Assembly: GCF_015207255.1 (NCBI RefSeq)
Contig: NZ_JADEXG010000034.1
Location: 1 to 51,781 of the forward strand
Length of the DNA stretch: 51,781 nt
Direction: 5' to 3'
Origin: Vasconcelosia minhoensis LEGE 07310
GTDB taxonomy: Bacteria > Cyanobacteriota > Cyanobacteriia > Phormidesmidales > Phormidesmidaceae
Below, piece after piece: positions 8,472 to 17,251 of this stretch; within the stretch, counting starts at the first letter, position 1; the number at the start of each line of letters is the position of its first letter. Made by a program: the position numbers and the translations under genes. The notes beneath the pieces were generated by a model. It made no database searches. It saw only the letters and a list, made by a program, of their open reading frames with translations, and was not told the DNA's origin.

Positions 8472-9359
8472 ATGCCCCCATTAGTGACTCGAGCCTACCG
8501 CAAAGGGTCGGCAAAGTTTGCCTATCAACTCAGCCGCTTAAGCTATCGTAGGTGCTTGCCTCAGCTCCAACCGACCGAGCAGAGCCTGGTCAATCAGCTT
8601 AACCAAACTGGGGTGGCCGTCACCCCTATTGATCGGCTAGACCTGCCGCTCAATCCGATGATGGGCTATCAGGCCGAGCAGCTCTGTGCTCAGCTTGCCG
8701 CTCGGCCAACGATGCCCACCGATGCCAGTCAGCAGCGCTCTTGCCTCAGCCATACGACAGCGGCCAGCCCCCTCGACATTGCTAACCGCTTTCCGGCTGT
8801 CTTTAGCTGGGGGTTTCAGCCTAGCCTAATGCGGATTGCCGATGCTTACCTACAGGTTCCTGCCTGCTGCACGGCCTACTCGTTTCGACGAGACTTTGCC
8901 GCCGCTCAAACGTTTTCCCAGGCCCAGATTGGCACCCGATACTGGCACTACGACGGTGAAGACCATCGCCTACTGAGGATGATTGTCTACCTCCACGATG
9001 TCGATAGCAGCGGCGGCCCCTTTGAATATCTTGAGCCAGCCGACTCGCCACCCTACGCCCAGTTTGCGGCAATCGACTATAAAGTGACGGATGCGGTGCT
9101 TAAACCCATCGTTCCGCAGGCGCGCTGGCAAACCTGCACCGGCAAGGCCGGTACTCTAATCCTGGCTGACCTCGCCCGCGTCTTTCACCACGGCACTATT
9201 CCCCAGCGCGATCGCTTTGCCATGTTTTACTCTTTTGTCAGTCGCTGGCCCACCCAGAAGGAGAGCTGTCGCCGAGCCCTTAGGGCGGACCGGCTGGATG
9301 TTCTTAAGCAGGCCCTCCCCCCTCACCTACATTATCGACTGGGCTGTACTTACTTTTAA
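8472..9359 (+). CDS. PhyH-like 2-oxoglutarate/Fe(II) oxygenase
   Basis: 295 residues, cytoplasmic, no signal. The C-terminal half looks like a phytanoyl-CoA-dioxygenase-type double-stranded beta helix. The iron ligands fit His159-x-Asp161 (in RYWHYDGED) and a distal His239 or His240 in RVFHHGT, followed by an Arg (246 or 248) suitable for binding 2-oxoglutarate in the RDRFAMFYSF strand. The substrate cannot be predicted; members act on lipids, amino-acid residues and secondary metabolites. No biosynthetic cluster surrounds it. A single gene between secreted-protein genes, with its own upstream region. Confidence 0.7.
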   Translation: MPPLVTRAYRKGSAKFAYQLSRLSYRRCLPQLQPTEQSLVNQLNQTGVAVTPIDRLDLPLNPMMGYQAEQLCAQLAARPTMPTDASQQRSCLSHTTAASPLDIANRFPAVFSWGFQPSLMRIADAYLQVPACCTAYSFRRDFAAAQTFSQAQIGTRYWHYDGEDHRLLRMIVYLHDVDSSGGPFEYLEPADSPPYAQFAAIDYKVTDAVLKPIVPQARWQTCTGKAGTLILADLARVFHHGTIPQRDRFAMFYSFVSRWPTQKESCRRALRADRLDVLKQALPPHLHYRLGCTYF

Positions 9360-9503
9360 AGTTCGGTAAAATTCGAGGCATTGTTTGTCAGCAAGTGCGA
9401 TTTGACCTCAAGGGAGCGCAAATTTTCATTACGCGGCTGCAGTTGACCGGCCAGGACGTGATATACAGTGATGTAGGAGTTTGACAACAATTTGGGGGAA
9501 ACG

Positions 9504-9875
9504 ATGCAAAAACCCGTTCTGGCTGCAACAACACTGCTGCTGTCTTTTAGTGCGATCATCGCCGCACCCAATCCAATGGCAAAAGCGGCAACCCGCATTC
9601 AGTTTCCCTCGGGCAGCTATTGCGGCTCCTATTCAGGAGACTTTTCGGGCGGTAGAGAGTTCGTTCTGGGCCTCGGTAGAGGCCAAACTTTAACCTCTCG
9701 CAATACCGGCGGCGGTACTCAATATGCTATTTATGTTTCTGGGCCAACCGGAAACCTCAGTGGCCAACGAGCATCAGAAGGTCAGATCAACTACTACATT
9801 CCAGCCTCTGGCGATTACTACATCTATGTAGAATCCAGCATTGACTACAGCGCAATCGAGTTCTGCGCCTTCTAA
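9504..9875 (+). CDS. Small secreted beta-rich protein (PPC-like fold)
   Basis: 123 residues. The ATG at 9504 is chosen because TTTGGGGGAA lies just upstream as ribosome binding site; a TTG at 9492 would only add four residues. A clear signal peptide (about 1-28, hydrophobic LAATTLLLSFSAIIAA) ends near AKA. The mature part of about 95 residues is Gly/Ser/Tyr-rich with alternating polar-hydrophobic strands (YAIYVSGP, YYIYVES), reminiscent of stand-alone pre-peptidase C-terminal domains. Two Cys, one near the mature N-terminus (SYCGSY) and one three residues before the end, could form a disulfide clamping the sandwich. Function unknown. Confidence 0.7.
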   Translation: MQKPVLAATTLLLSFSAIIAAPNPMAKAATRIQFPSGSYCGSYSGDFSGGREFVLGLGRGQTLTSRNTGGGTQYAIYVSGPTGNLSGQRASEGQINYYIPASGDYYIYVESSIDYSAIEFCAF

Positions 9876-10128
9876 GTTCCACTGATTAAAGTCTAAAATC
9901 AACGTTTAATTTTCCGCTGTGCCGGGACTGATACAGGCCGCTGGAGCCTGGGGGTTCCGGCAAATTTGCGTCGATAGCCCTCTCCTAGCGACTCTGGCAG
10001 CCGCGATCGCGCGGCGAACGTTTCATGCCCGGAACCGCTAGCCGTGAATAAGTCTAGCTCATCAAGAAATATAGGTTGGAGGCGGTCATCACTGCCAATA
10101 ATCGCAACTTTACGATGAGTTATAAACT

Positions 10129-13089
10129 ATGGCTTTTTCGGCATCTTTCAACTTAGACAATCTGGACGGCAGCAACGGCTTTACCATCAATGGCATTGAC
10201 CTGGGTGATAACTTAGGTTTCTCAGCCAGCGACGCAGGAGATTTCAATGGAGACGGTATCGCCGATATCATCATTGGGGCTCCCTCCGCCGATCCCAACG
10301 GTACCAGCGTTGCGGGTGAGAGCTATGTGATATTCGGAGGTGCTGGCGTAGGCAGCAGCGGCAGCTTTGACCTTGCTTCCCTGAACGGCAATAATGGCTT
10401 TGTTCTAAACGGCATTGATGCTCGTGACCTATCTGGCTTTTCAGTTAGCGAAGCGGGAGACTTCAACAACGACGGTTTTGATGATGTCATCATCGGCGCT
10501 CCCAATGCTGACGCTCTCCCCTTTGCGGGTGAGAGCTACGTCGTTTATGGCGGCCCTAACCAGGGCTTTGGCGGTAGCCTCGACCTGGCGAATCTCGATG
10601 GCGGCAATGGCTTTGTTATTTTCGGGGTTGATAACAATGACCGCTCAGGGCTCTCGGTTAGCAGTGCTGGCGATGTCAATGGCGACGGCATTGGCGATCT
10701 GATTATCGGCGCTCCTGAAGCGAGCCCCAACGGCTTTAGCTCTGGTCAAAGCTTCGTCCTCCTTGGCGGCAGTGGGATTGGCAGCGACGGTAGCTTTAAC
10801 CTAGCGAATCTAGATGGCAGCAACGGGTTTGCCATCAATGGCATCGACCAGTTTGCTGACCGTTCCGGCAGATCGGTCAGCGGGGCTGGGGATGTCAACG
10901 GTGACGGCTTCGATGACCTGATTATGGGTGCCCCGGGGGCCGATCCCAATGATGTCGCGAACGCGGGCGAGAGCTATGTCGTCTTTGGCGGCCCCAACGT
11001 CGGCAGCAGCGGTAGCCTTGAGCTGGCTAACTTGAACGGCGGCAACGGGTTTGTCCTCAACGGCTTTAGCCGCAATAATCCCGCAGGCGAAACAGTTAGC
11101 GGCATTGGCGATATCAACAATGACGGCATAGAGGACATCATTGTTACCTCTCCCTCCGCTGACCCCAATGGAGTTAGCGGCGCTGGCCAGAGCTACGTGG
11201 TATTTGGCAACCCTGATGTCGGCAGCAGCGGCAGCATCGAGCTGGCTAACTTGAACGGCAGCAATGGGTTTGTCATCAATGGAATCCGCAGCTTTACCGG
11301 TTCAGGCAAAACGGCCAGCGGGGCTGGGGACATCAACAAAGACGGCGTTGATGACCTCATCGTGGGTTCGACCAATGATAATGGCAGCTACGTTATCTAT
11401 GGCCGCAGCGACATCGGCAGCGGCGGTCGCTTTAATCTTGCCGACCTGAACGGCGATAACGGCTTCTTTGTTTTTAGAGACCCTCCGAGCTTTCCGGGTC
11501 GCGTCGTGAGCGGCATTGGAGACTTCAATAACGATGGGATAGACGATCTGATTACGGCTAACCCCAACGCTGGCGGCCAGGAAGGTAGAAGCTACATCGT
11601 CTTTGGTCAGGGTTCCGGTCCGGGTCAGGACAACAATGCGCCTTTAGCGGTCGATGATGCCTTCACCACCAATGAAGATGAGGCAGTCAGCGAGAATGTG
11701 CTGACCAACGATAGCGACCCCGACAGAGATCCCCTCAGCGCGACCCTCCTCAGCGGCGTCAGCAATGGCGACCTCAGCTTTAGCAGCGACGGCAGCTTTA
11801 CCTATAGGCCTAACCCTAACTTTAACGGTAGCGATCGCTTTACCTATGAAGTCAGCGATGGTGCGCTCACCGATACAGCCACGGTTTCTGTCAGCGTCGG
11901 CGCGGTCAATGACGCTCCCGTTGCGGTAAACGATCAGGTCAGCACCGCAGTAGATACCGCAGTAGCCATTGACGTACTCGACAACGATACCGATGCCGAT
12001 GGGGACGCTTTGAGCGTTACCGCTGTCGGTGAGGCAGCCAATGGCAGCGCTGCGATTAACGGCGATGGCACCGTGACCTATACCCCGAATGCGGGTTTCC
12101 GTGGCGACGATCGCTTCACCTATACGGTCAGCGACGGCGACCTGACGGATATGGGAACTGTTGCTGTCTCAGTTCTCCCTGACGCTAAGGGTGAACCCAC
12201 TATCGACGTTCAGCAGCGGGTTGATGCCGATGGGGATGGCCTTTTTGCCAATCGCGAAGCCGCAGTCGCAGGAGGCTTGGTCACCTTTCAAACTGAAATT
12301 ACCAACACGGGTGCGGTCGCCGTTACCCTAGACGAAATTGGGGACAGCGCTTTCAGTATTGCTGGCTTAGCCAGTTTAATTGGCACAACGATTGCCGCTG
12401 GAGAGTCAGTGATCGGCACGTACCAAGCGATGCTGCCGAACCCTGGAGCGACTACGGTAGGTACCGCAGATGCAGATACCCTTGAGGGTCAGCTGCTGAC
12501 TCAGACGAGTCAGGTGACCGTAACGGCTTCCGATGTGAACAGCAACCGTGCAACGGCTTCAGGCAGCGCTTTTATTGAGGTGGCCCTAAATGACCTAATC
12601 GCCGGTGCCCTTGGGGATGACACCATCCTGGGTGGGGCCGGTGACGATGTGATCAGGGGCGATCGCAATTCCCGCAGCGCCCAGGTGGGCGAACCGGGCG
12701 GTAACGACATCATCTTTGGCGGTGCGGGCAATGATCGTATCGGCGGCAAGTCCGGCAATGATACTTTGTTCGGCGAGGCTGGCGATGACGCCATCTGGGG
12801 TGACGACGGCGACGACCTGCTGCGCGGTGGCCTCGGCAACGATCGGCTCGTCGGCGATAACTTCTCCGGCGGCAGCGGTAGCGACACCTTTGTCCTAGCC
12901 GCGGGTGAGGGCACCGACTTAATTCTAGATTTTGAATTGGGCAGAGATCTAATCGGGCTGGCTGACGGCCTGAGCTTAGGTGCTTTGACCTTTGAAGGGA
13001 GCAGCATCCTTTTTGAGGATGAAACCCTAGCGGTGCTTCAAGGCGTCAACGCTTCTAGCCTGACTGAAACTAGCTTTGTCACCGTCTAG
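10129..13089 (+). CDS. FG-GAP beta-propeller / cadherin-like / RTX calcium-binding surface protein
   Basis: 986 residues without an N-terminal signal peptide. Residues 1-495 hold seven FG-GAP repeats of about 73 residues, each with a calcium-loop core D(F/V/I)N(G/N/K)DG at 38, 111, 182, 255, 328, 401 and 465, as in an integrin-alpha-like seven-bladed propeller. Two tandem cadherin-like/Big_9 domains follow (about 503-592 and 596-683), then one beta domain (about 690-815). RTX nonapeptides GGxGxDxx lie at about 827-917, ahead of a C-terminal region suited to type I secretion. It is probably a calcium-dependent extracellular adhesin or matrix protein. No type I transporter is in the window. Confidence 0.9.
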   Translation: MAFSASFNLDNLDGSNGFTINGIDLGDNLGFSASDAGDFNGDGIADIIIGAPSADPNGTSVAGESYVIFGGAGVGSSGSFDLASLNGNNGFVLNGIDARDLSGFSVSEAGDFNNDGFDDVIIGAPNADALPFAGESYVVYGGPNQGFGGSLDLANLDGGNGFVIFGVDNNDRSGLSVSSAGDVNGDGIGDLIIGAPEASPNGFSSGQSFVLLGGSGIGSDGSFNLANLDGSNGFAINGIDQFADRSGRSVSGAGDVNGDGFDDLIMGAPGADPNDVANAGESYVVFGGPNVGSSGSLELANLNGGNGFVLNGFSRNNPAGETVSGIGDINNDGIEDIIVTSPSADPNGVSGAGQSYVVFGNPDVGSSGSIELANLNGSNGFVINGIRSFTGSGKTASGAGDINKDGVDDLIVGSTNDNGSYVIYGRSDIGSGGRFNLADLNGDNGFFVFRDPPSFPGRVVSGIGDFNNDGIDDLITANPNAGGQEGRSYIVFGQGSGPGQDNNAPLAVDDAFTTNEDEAVSENVLTNDSDPDRDPLSATLLSGVSNGDLSFSSDGSFTYRPNPNFNGSDRFTYEVSDGALTDTATVSVSVGAVNDAPVAVNDQVSTAVDTAVAIDVLDNDTDADGDALSVTAVGEAANGSAAINGDGTVTYTPNAGFRGDDRFTYTVSDGDLTDMGTVAVSVLPDAKGEPTIDVQQRVDADGDGLFANREAAVAGGLVTFQTEITNTGAVAVTLDEIGDSAFSIAGLASLIGTTIAAGESVIGTYQAMLPNPGATTVGTADADTLEGQLLTQTSQVTVTASDVNSNRATASGSAFIEVALNDLIAGALGDDTILGGAGDDVIRGDRNSRSAQVGEPGGNDIIFGGAGNDRIGGKSGNDTLFGEAGDDAIWGDDGDDLLRGGLGNDRLVGDNFSGGSGSDTFVLAAGEGTDLILDFELGRDLIGLADGLSLGALTFEGSSILFEDETLAVLQGVNASSLTETSFVTV

Positions 13090-13109
13090 TTGCCATGGGG
13101 CCTAGTCGA

Positions 13110-13131
13110 GGGGGACGCGATCGCGTCCCCC
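13110..13131 (+). terminator. 22-bp perfect palindrome after the RTX gene
   Basis: GGGGGACGCGA and its exact complement TCGCGTCCCCC sit 21 bp past the stop at 13089 and contain a HIP1 octamer at the centre. The hairpin would be very stable, but no U-tract follows. It may act as terminator or 3' stabiliser; it could also be just an extended HIP1 site. Confidence 0.45.
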
Positions 13132-13143
13132 TTGACCCCCGAT

Positions 13144-13347
13144 TTACAACTCCAGCTGGCTTTGTTGCATGAATGGAAAAATAGACAGGGGATGTCCCGG
13201 TCGTTTTCTATCTTCAAAGCGGTAGCTATCCGACATCCCGAGCTGCGCCATCCGGTTGAGCGCCTTGCGGTTTTCCTTTTGGGCTAGCCGGTAGAAGTAC
13301 CGCACAATGAAGTGATTATCCGCCCGACAGCAAGCGCATTCTGAGCA
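13144..13347 (-). pseudogene. Open fragment of an unrecognised protein, no start codon
   Basis: Between the stop codons at 13348 and 13144 on the minus strand a frame of 67 codons reads coding-like sequence, including ADNHFIVRYFYRLAQKENRK and LNRMAQLGMSDSYR. No ATG/GTG/TTG start lies ahead of the conserved-looking part. It looks like the tail of a truncated gene. I do not recognise the family. The rest of the interval 13090-13406 contains only the palindrome at 13110. Confidence 0.3.
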
Positions 13348-13493
13348 TCAGAAGACATCTTGACATATCTACTTTGGACTGATTTTGTCTGTTAGTCTAG
13401 GGCGACTTGTGGGTTAACTATTGGGTAGTTAAAGCCGATGGCGCTTTGGCGTCTCAGCTGTTCGTCGCCCTACTATCAGCCCCTCTTCAGATT

Positions 13494-14915
13494 GTGAAAA
13501 AGCGATCGCGGCGGTGGCGATGGAGCCTTTGCTTCATCGTCGGTTTTTTACTTCTATCGCTTAGCAGCGTTTGGCGGCTGCATTCATCGATTGCTGAGCC
13601 GACAGTGCCAGCGCTGCCGCAGGATCGCCACGTGCAGGTGTTTTTCAACCATTCTGAAGCCAATCTCTACGAAGAGCCCTACCGTCACCTGAAGCGCTAC
13701 GGGGATGATCTGGAGCAGGTGATTATTGACGCGATCGCGCAGGCCCACCAGTCCATCGACATTGCCGTTCATGAAATCAACCTGCCCCGGGTGGCCCAAG
13801 CGCTAGTGGTCCAGGCGCAGAAGGGCGTCGCGGTGCGGGTGATCGTCGAAAATCAGTACAGTACGCCCTGGAGTCTGAAGGATGGGCGGGCTTTGCCGGA
13901 GGGGCGCGATCGCAGTAAATACGAAGACCTGGTCGCCCTGGCCGACACTAACCATAACGGGCGTCTGAGCACGTCAGAAATTGAGCAGGGGGACGCCCTG
14001 CTGATGCTGCAAAGGGCGCAGATTTCCCTAATCGACGACACCGCCGACGGCTCCAAGGGCAGCGGCCTGATGCACCATAAGTTTATGGTGATTGACCAGC
14101 GGCGCGTGATCATGGGCTCAGCCAACTGGACGATTTCAGACATCCACGGCGACACCCTCGACCCGGAAAGCCGGGGCAATGCTAACGCGCTGCTGACCCT
14201 GGAAAGCCCTGACCTGGCTAACCGCTACCAGACGGAATTCAACCTGATGTGGGGCGATGGTCCTGACGGGCAGAAGGACAGTCAGTTTGGCCTGCAAAAG
14301 CGCCATCGCGGCTCGGAGACCTTTCTGATTCCCGGCAGCTCGCTCACCGTCATGTTTTCTCCCCTCTCGCCGACCCAGCCCTGGCAGCAGAGCGTCAACG
14401 GCCTGATTGCCAGCACCCTCAGCCGCGCCAGCCGCAGCATCGATCTGGCCCTTTTCGTATTCTCAGACCAGGGCATCGCCAACCAGTTGGAAGCCGAAGT
14501 CAAAACCGGTGTCGCCCTCCGCGCCCTGATCGACCCCGGCTTTGTCTATCGCAGCTACAGTGAAGCCCTCGACCTGCTGGGCGTTACTCTCCCCGACCAC
14601 CGCTGCCGCATTGAGGCCAACAACCATCCCTGGTTAGCGCCGATCACCACTGTCGGCTCTCCCAAACTACCCAAGGGGGATAAACTGCACCACAAATTCG
14701 CCGTCATCGACGATGCCACCGTGATTATCGGTTCGCAAAACTGGAGCAAAGCCGCCAATACCCAAAACGACGAAAACCTGCTGGTGATCCAAAACCCTAC
14801 CGTCGCCGCCCACTTCAAGCGTGAATTTGAACGGCTCAACCGCGATGCCTACACCGGCCTGACACCGCTGCTTCAAAGTAAAATCGATCGGCAAAAGCAA
14901 GCCTGTGGGTTGTAA
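13494..14915 (+). CDS. Exported phospholipase D-like phosphodiesterase with an EF-hand loop
   Basis: 473 residues from a GTG at 13494, chosen because MKKRSRRWRW followed by a hydrophobic stretch forms a good signal or anchor; the frame is open back to a TTG at 13407. Two HxKxxxxD catalytic motifs are present: His194/Lys196/Asp201 (HHKFMVID) and His399/Lys401/Asp406 (HHKFAVID), each followed by the usual GSxNWT/S. An insertion just before the first motif contains a canonical 12-residue EF-hand loop, Asp151 to Glu162 (DTNHNGRLSTSE), suggesting calcium control. Substrate may be phospholipid or nucleic acid. Its 3' end recurs as a relic at 17032. Confidence 0.9.
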   Translation: MKKRSRRWRWSLCFIVGFLLLSLSSVWRLHSSIAEPTVPALPQDRHVQVFFNHSEANLYEEPYRHLKRYGDDLEQVIIDAIAQAHQSIDIAVHEINLPRVAQALVVQAQKGVAVRVIVENQYSTPWSLKDGRALPEGRDRSKYEDLVALADTNHNGRLSTSEIEQGDALLMLQRAQISLIDDTADGSKGSGLMHHKFMVIDQRRVIMGSANWTISDIHGDTLDPESRGNANALLTLESPDLANRYQTEFNLMWGDGPDGQKDSQFGLQKRHRGSETFLIPGSSLTVMFSPLSPTQPWQQSVNGLIASTLSRASRSIDLALFVFSDQGIANQLEAEVKTGVALRALIDPGFVYRSYSEALDLLGVTLPDHRCRIEANNHPWLAPITTVGSPKLPKGDKLHHKFAVIDDATVIIGSQNWSKAANTQNDENLLVIQNPTVAAHFKREFERLNRDAYTGLTPLLQSKIDRQKQACGL

Positions 14916-14935
14916 GTGAGGTGGGGGTTTGAGTT

Positions 14936-15394
14936 ATGATTTTGAGCCAAGCCGAATTTGATGCAATTTTGCAGGATACGTCAAAAATCATTCAGACAAA
15001 TATTGTCTGGCAGAAACATCCTCAGCACGAACGATTACTCAAATTTAAGGCCGAAATTATTTCTGCATCAGCAGCCTATCAGCTATCATTGCGCGGAACT
15101 TATAACCCTATACTTCATGCTTTGAGCTACCACATCATCTGTCCGCCCTATGGTAGAATTTATGGTTTAGATATGGGAAAGGATCACAAGAACCCTGATG
15201 GTCAGCTTGTAGGAGAAAAGCATAAGCATCGCTGGAGTGAGAGCTATCGAGATAAGCAGGCTTACCTGCCACAGGATATTACTGCTGCTGAGGATGATCC
15301 GGTTGGGGTTTGGCAGCAGTTTTGTGAAGAGGCTCTCATTCGCCATAATGGGATTATGCGACCTCCGCCTCCGTTGCAGCTAGGGCTATTCTGA
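14936..15394 (+). CDS. DUF6978-like protein, first gene of an overlapping pair
   Basis: 152 residues, starting 20 bp after the phospholipase D stop with GGTGGGGG upstream. The core around residues 75-115 (DHKNPDG...EKHKHRW...YRDKQAY) resembles, from memory, the DUF6978 pattern of a short beta domain with conserved NPDG, paired His and a following aromatic-rich strand. This identification is tentative. The stop TGA overlaps the ATG of the next gene by one base, so the two are translationally coupled. Small coupled pairs of this kind in accessory regions often behave as toxin-antitoxin or defence modules, but no activity is established. Confidence 0.6.
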   Translation: MILSQAEFDAILQDTSKIIQTNIVWQKHPQHERLLKFKAEIISASAAYQLSLRGTYNPILHALSYHIICPPYGRIYGLDMGKDHKNPDGQLVGEKHKHRWSESYRDKQAYLPQDITAAEDDPVGVWQQFCEEALIRHNGIMRPPPPLQLGLF

Positions 15395-16176
15395 TGACGT
15401 ATATGCCTTGTCAAACCATCGCCGAAACCTTAGGCAATCTATTTACTTGCACAGAGGTCAACGGGCTTACGCGGGTTCGTACTCCCTATCTTTATCCAGA
15501 TGGGGATGTAATTGATCTGTTCTTTGAGGTTTCTCAGGGTCGGCAGATCATGACGGATTTTGGGGAAACGATGCGTTGGCTACTGTCCCAAACGACCAGC
15601 GAGATTTTATCGAAAAAGCAGGAACAAGCGATCCAAGATATTTTGCTTACTCATGATGTCGAGCAATATCGGGGAGCGCTGATCGTGCGAGTTGGGGCTG
15701 AGGAGACTCTAGCGGGGGCTACGATGCGCCTGGCTCAGGCCGCGATTGCGGTGAGTAATCTTTGGTTCTTATCAAGGACCCGTGTGGCATCTTCCCTTCA
15801 AGATGAGATTGCGGAATTACTTCGAGAACGAAAAATACGTTTTGAGGCAAATGAAAAGCTTGGAGGACGATCCGGACGTTCTTGGCGAATTGATTTTCAC
15901 ACTTGGCATCCTCAGCATAGCTCTCTGGTACAGGTGCTGAGTACGGGAAGCCGGGCGGCGGCAAATACAAAGGCCAATAGCGTTTTGGCGGCCTGGTATG
16001 ATTTGTCACAATTTAAAGTTGGGGCACAGCCTCTGCGGTTTATTTCTTTATTTGATGACACGCTAGATGTATGGAGGACTGAGACAATTCGCCAGTTAGA
16101 GGAGTTGTCAGATATCGCTTATTGGTCGGAGCCGAATCGGTTTGTGGAGATGGTAGTTTCGGCTGATCGTGATTAG
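15394..16176 (+). CDS. DUF1828 domain protein, partner of the preceding gene
   Basis: 260 residues. The N-terminal about 95 residues match DUF1828 in pattern: CTEVNGLTRVRTPYLYPDGDVIDLFF followed by MTDFGETMRWL are the conserved strands and helix of the family (quoted here as separate motifs). The C-terminal part (about 130-250) resembles the DUF1829-type extension, with SWRIDFHTW suggesting a nuclease-like beta core, although catalytic residues cannot be assigned. It starts inside the stop of the DUF6978-like gene. A 21-bp tandem duplication begins within its last codons. Confidence 0.7.
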   Translation: MTYMPCQTIAETLGNLFTCTEVNGLTRVRTPYLYPDGDVIDLFFEVSQGRQIMTDFGETMRWLLSQTTSEILSKKQEQAIQDILLTHDVEQYRGALIVRVGAEETLAGATMRLAQAAIAVSNLWFLSRTRVASSLQDEIAELLRERKIRFEANEKLGGRSGRSWRIDFHTWHPQHSSLVQVLSTGSRAAANTKANSVLAAWYDLSQFKVGAQPLRFISLFDDTLDVWRTETIRQLEELSDIAYWSEPNRFVEMVVSADRD

Positions 16177-16206
16177 GAATGTGATGATCGTGATTAGGAA
16201 TGTGAT
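16165..16206 (+). repeat. Exact 2 x 21-bp tandem duplication at a gene end
   Basis: The 21 bases at 16165-16185, which include the last codons and stop of the DUF1828 gene, are repeated exactly at 16186-16206. A slippage-type duplication leaving the coding sequence unchanged. Confidence 0.9.
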
Positions 16207-16313
16207 GACATGGCATGGGGCGTTGCTGTTTATATTGATGCAGTTTAAGAAGATTGATTGTGGAAATTAAGACAGATGAATACTATTTTTGATGTTGGCA
16301 AGGAGATTTTACA

Positions 16314-16571
16314 ATGACGTTACAGGAAATTATTAAATCCCTTGATGAGCTGTCTGCAGAGGAGCAGGCATCTTTAATGAATGTGCTGCGCCTGAAGTTA
16401 TCGCGAATATCTAGAGAAGAACAGGGAGAAGCCGCAAAAAATGAGGGTGAGACCTTTTGGCAAGGAATTTTGAGCTTTAGAGAAGCGATTGAGAAGGAGG
16501 GAATCGTTTTTACCGATGAGGATTTTGCTGATTTGAGAGATCGCAGTCCCGGCAGAGAAATTGAGCTGTGA
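16314..16571 (+). CDS. Antitoxin of a VapBC-like pair
   Basis: 85 residues, preceded by AAGGAG six bases before the ATG. The N-terminal MTLQEIIKSLDELSAEEQAS is a common start of cyanobacterial antitoxins paired with PIN toxins; the C-terminal part (IEKEGIVFTDEDFADLRDRS) is typical of the toxin-binding tail. The last four bases overlap the GTG start of the toxin gene, the usual arrangement for VapBC. If the toxin is dead, this gene may persist only as a remnant. Confidence 0.75.
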   Translation: MTLQEIIKSLDELSAEEQASLMNVLRLKLSRISREEQGEAAKNEGETFWQGILSFREAIEKEGIVFTDEDFADLRDRSPGREIEL

Positions 16572-17005
16572 CAATCAGGTTTTTGCTCGACGCTAATGTT
16601 CTCTCAGAACCGAGTCGGCCTCAGCCCAACAGCAATGTTCTAAATCAGCTCAATCTCTATCGTTCAGAGGTAGGGGTTGCAAGCGTTGTGGTTCATGAAA
16701 TACTTTACGGCTGCTGGCGCTTACCACAGTCCAGGCGTAGGGACACGCTATGGCAGTATATTCAGGTTTCGGTGCTGGGTTTGCCTGTGTTTGACTATGA
16801 CCTATAGGCGGCGCGGTGGCACACCCAGGAAAGGGCAAGACTAGCCAAGATTGGTCGAACGCCAGCATTTGCTGACGGGCAGATTGCGAGCATTGCTTTT
16901 TGTAATGGGCTGACCTTGGTGACGAATAATGTGTTCGATTTCCAGAATTTTGAAGGTCTGACGGTAGAGAACTGGTTTGTAGCTGTTGACGAAAGTGGGA
17001 TTTGA
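16568..17005 (+). pseudogene. PIN-domain toxin (VapC-like) interrupted by an amber codon
   Basis: From the GTG at 16568 the frame gives 79 residues with PIN features (FLLDANVLSEP with the first catalytic Asp; VVHEILYG with the Glu). It then meets TAG at 16805-16807 after VFDYDL. Reading on in the same frame gives the missing half: AARWHTQERARLAKIG, PAFADGQIASIA with the second catalytic Asp, and LVTNN, ending at TGA 17003-17005. Relatives have Gln at this place, so a single CAG to TAG change explains it. Either the toxin is inactivated or the base is a sequencing error. Confidence 0.85.
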
Positions 17006-17031
17006 GCCATGAGTGGACAGCCATTCTCGTG

Positions 17032-17118
17032 CGCGATGCCTATACTAGCCTGACGCCGTTGCTTCAAAGCAAGCTTAATCAGCAGAAGAAGTTTGCGTCT
17101 TATCGCCATGCCCTTTGA
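17032..17118 (+). pseudogene. Relic of a phospholipase D gene 3' end
   Basis: The frame reads RDAYTSLTPLLQSKLNQQKK and continues to a TGA at 17116. The intact protein at 13494-14915 ends RDAYTGLTPLLQSKIDRQKQ plus five residues. The DNA (compare 14841-14900) is about three quarters identical over 60 bases. The interval to 17251 contains a further coding-like but stop-ridden stretch and no intact gene. Confidence 0.8.
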
Positions 17119-17251
17119 TGATGACCGTTTTGAGCTTCGTTATTAGCTTAGCCAGTGAGAGAAAGGCTACTTAGAAGAGGTCTATAACGGCTGATTTGGA
17201 ATAGCCCTTACTACCGATCAAGATTATTGTTGTCGCTATTCGCTTAAAGCA

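Noticed and set aside
12510-13007. 165-codon minus-strand frame rich in Ser/Pro
   Set aside because: Antisense reading of the RTX Gly-Asp repeats of the gene at 10129-13089.
13407-13493. Longer phospholipase D start at a TTG
   Set aside because: It would put 29 extra residues ahead of a basic-plus-hydrophobic export signal; the GTG at 13494 gives a normal signal start, though neither has a strong ribosome binding site.
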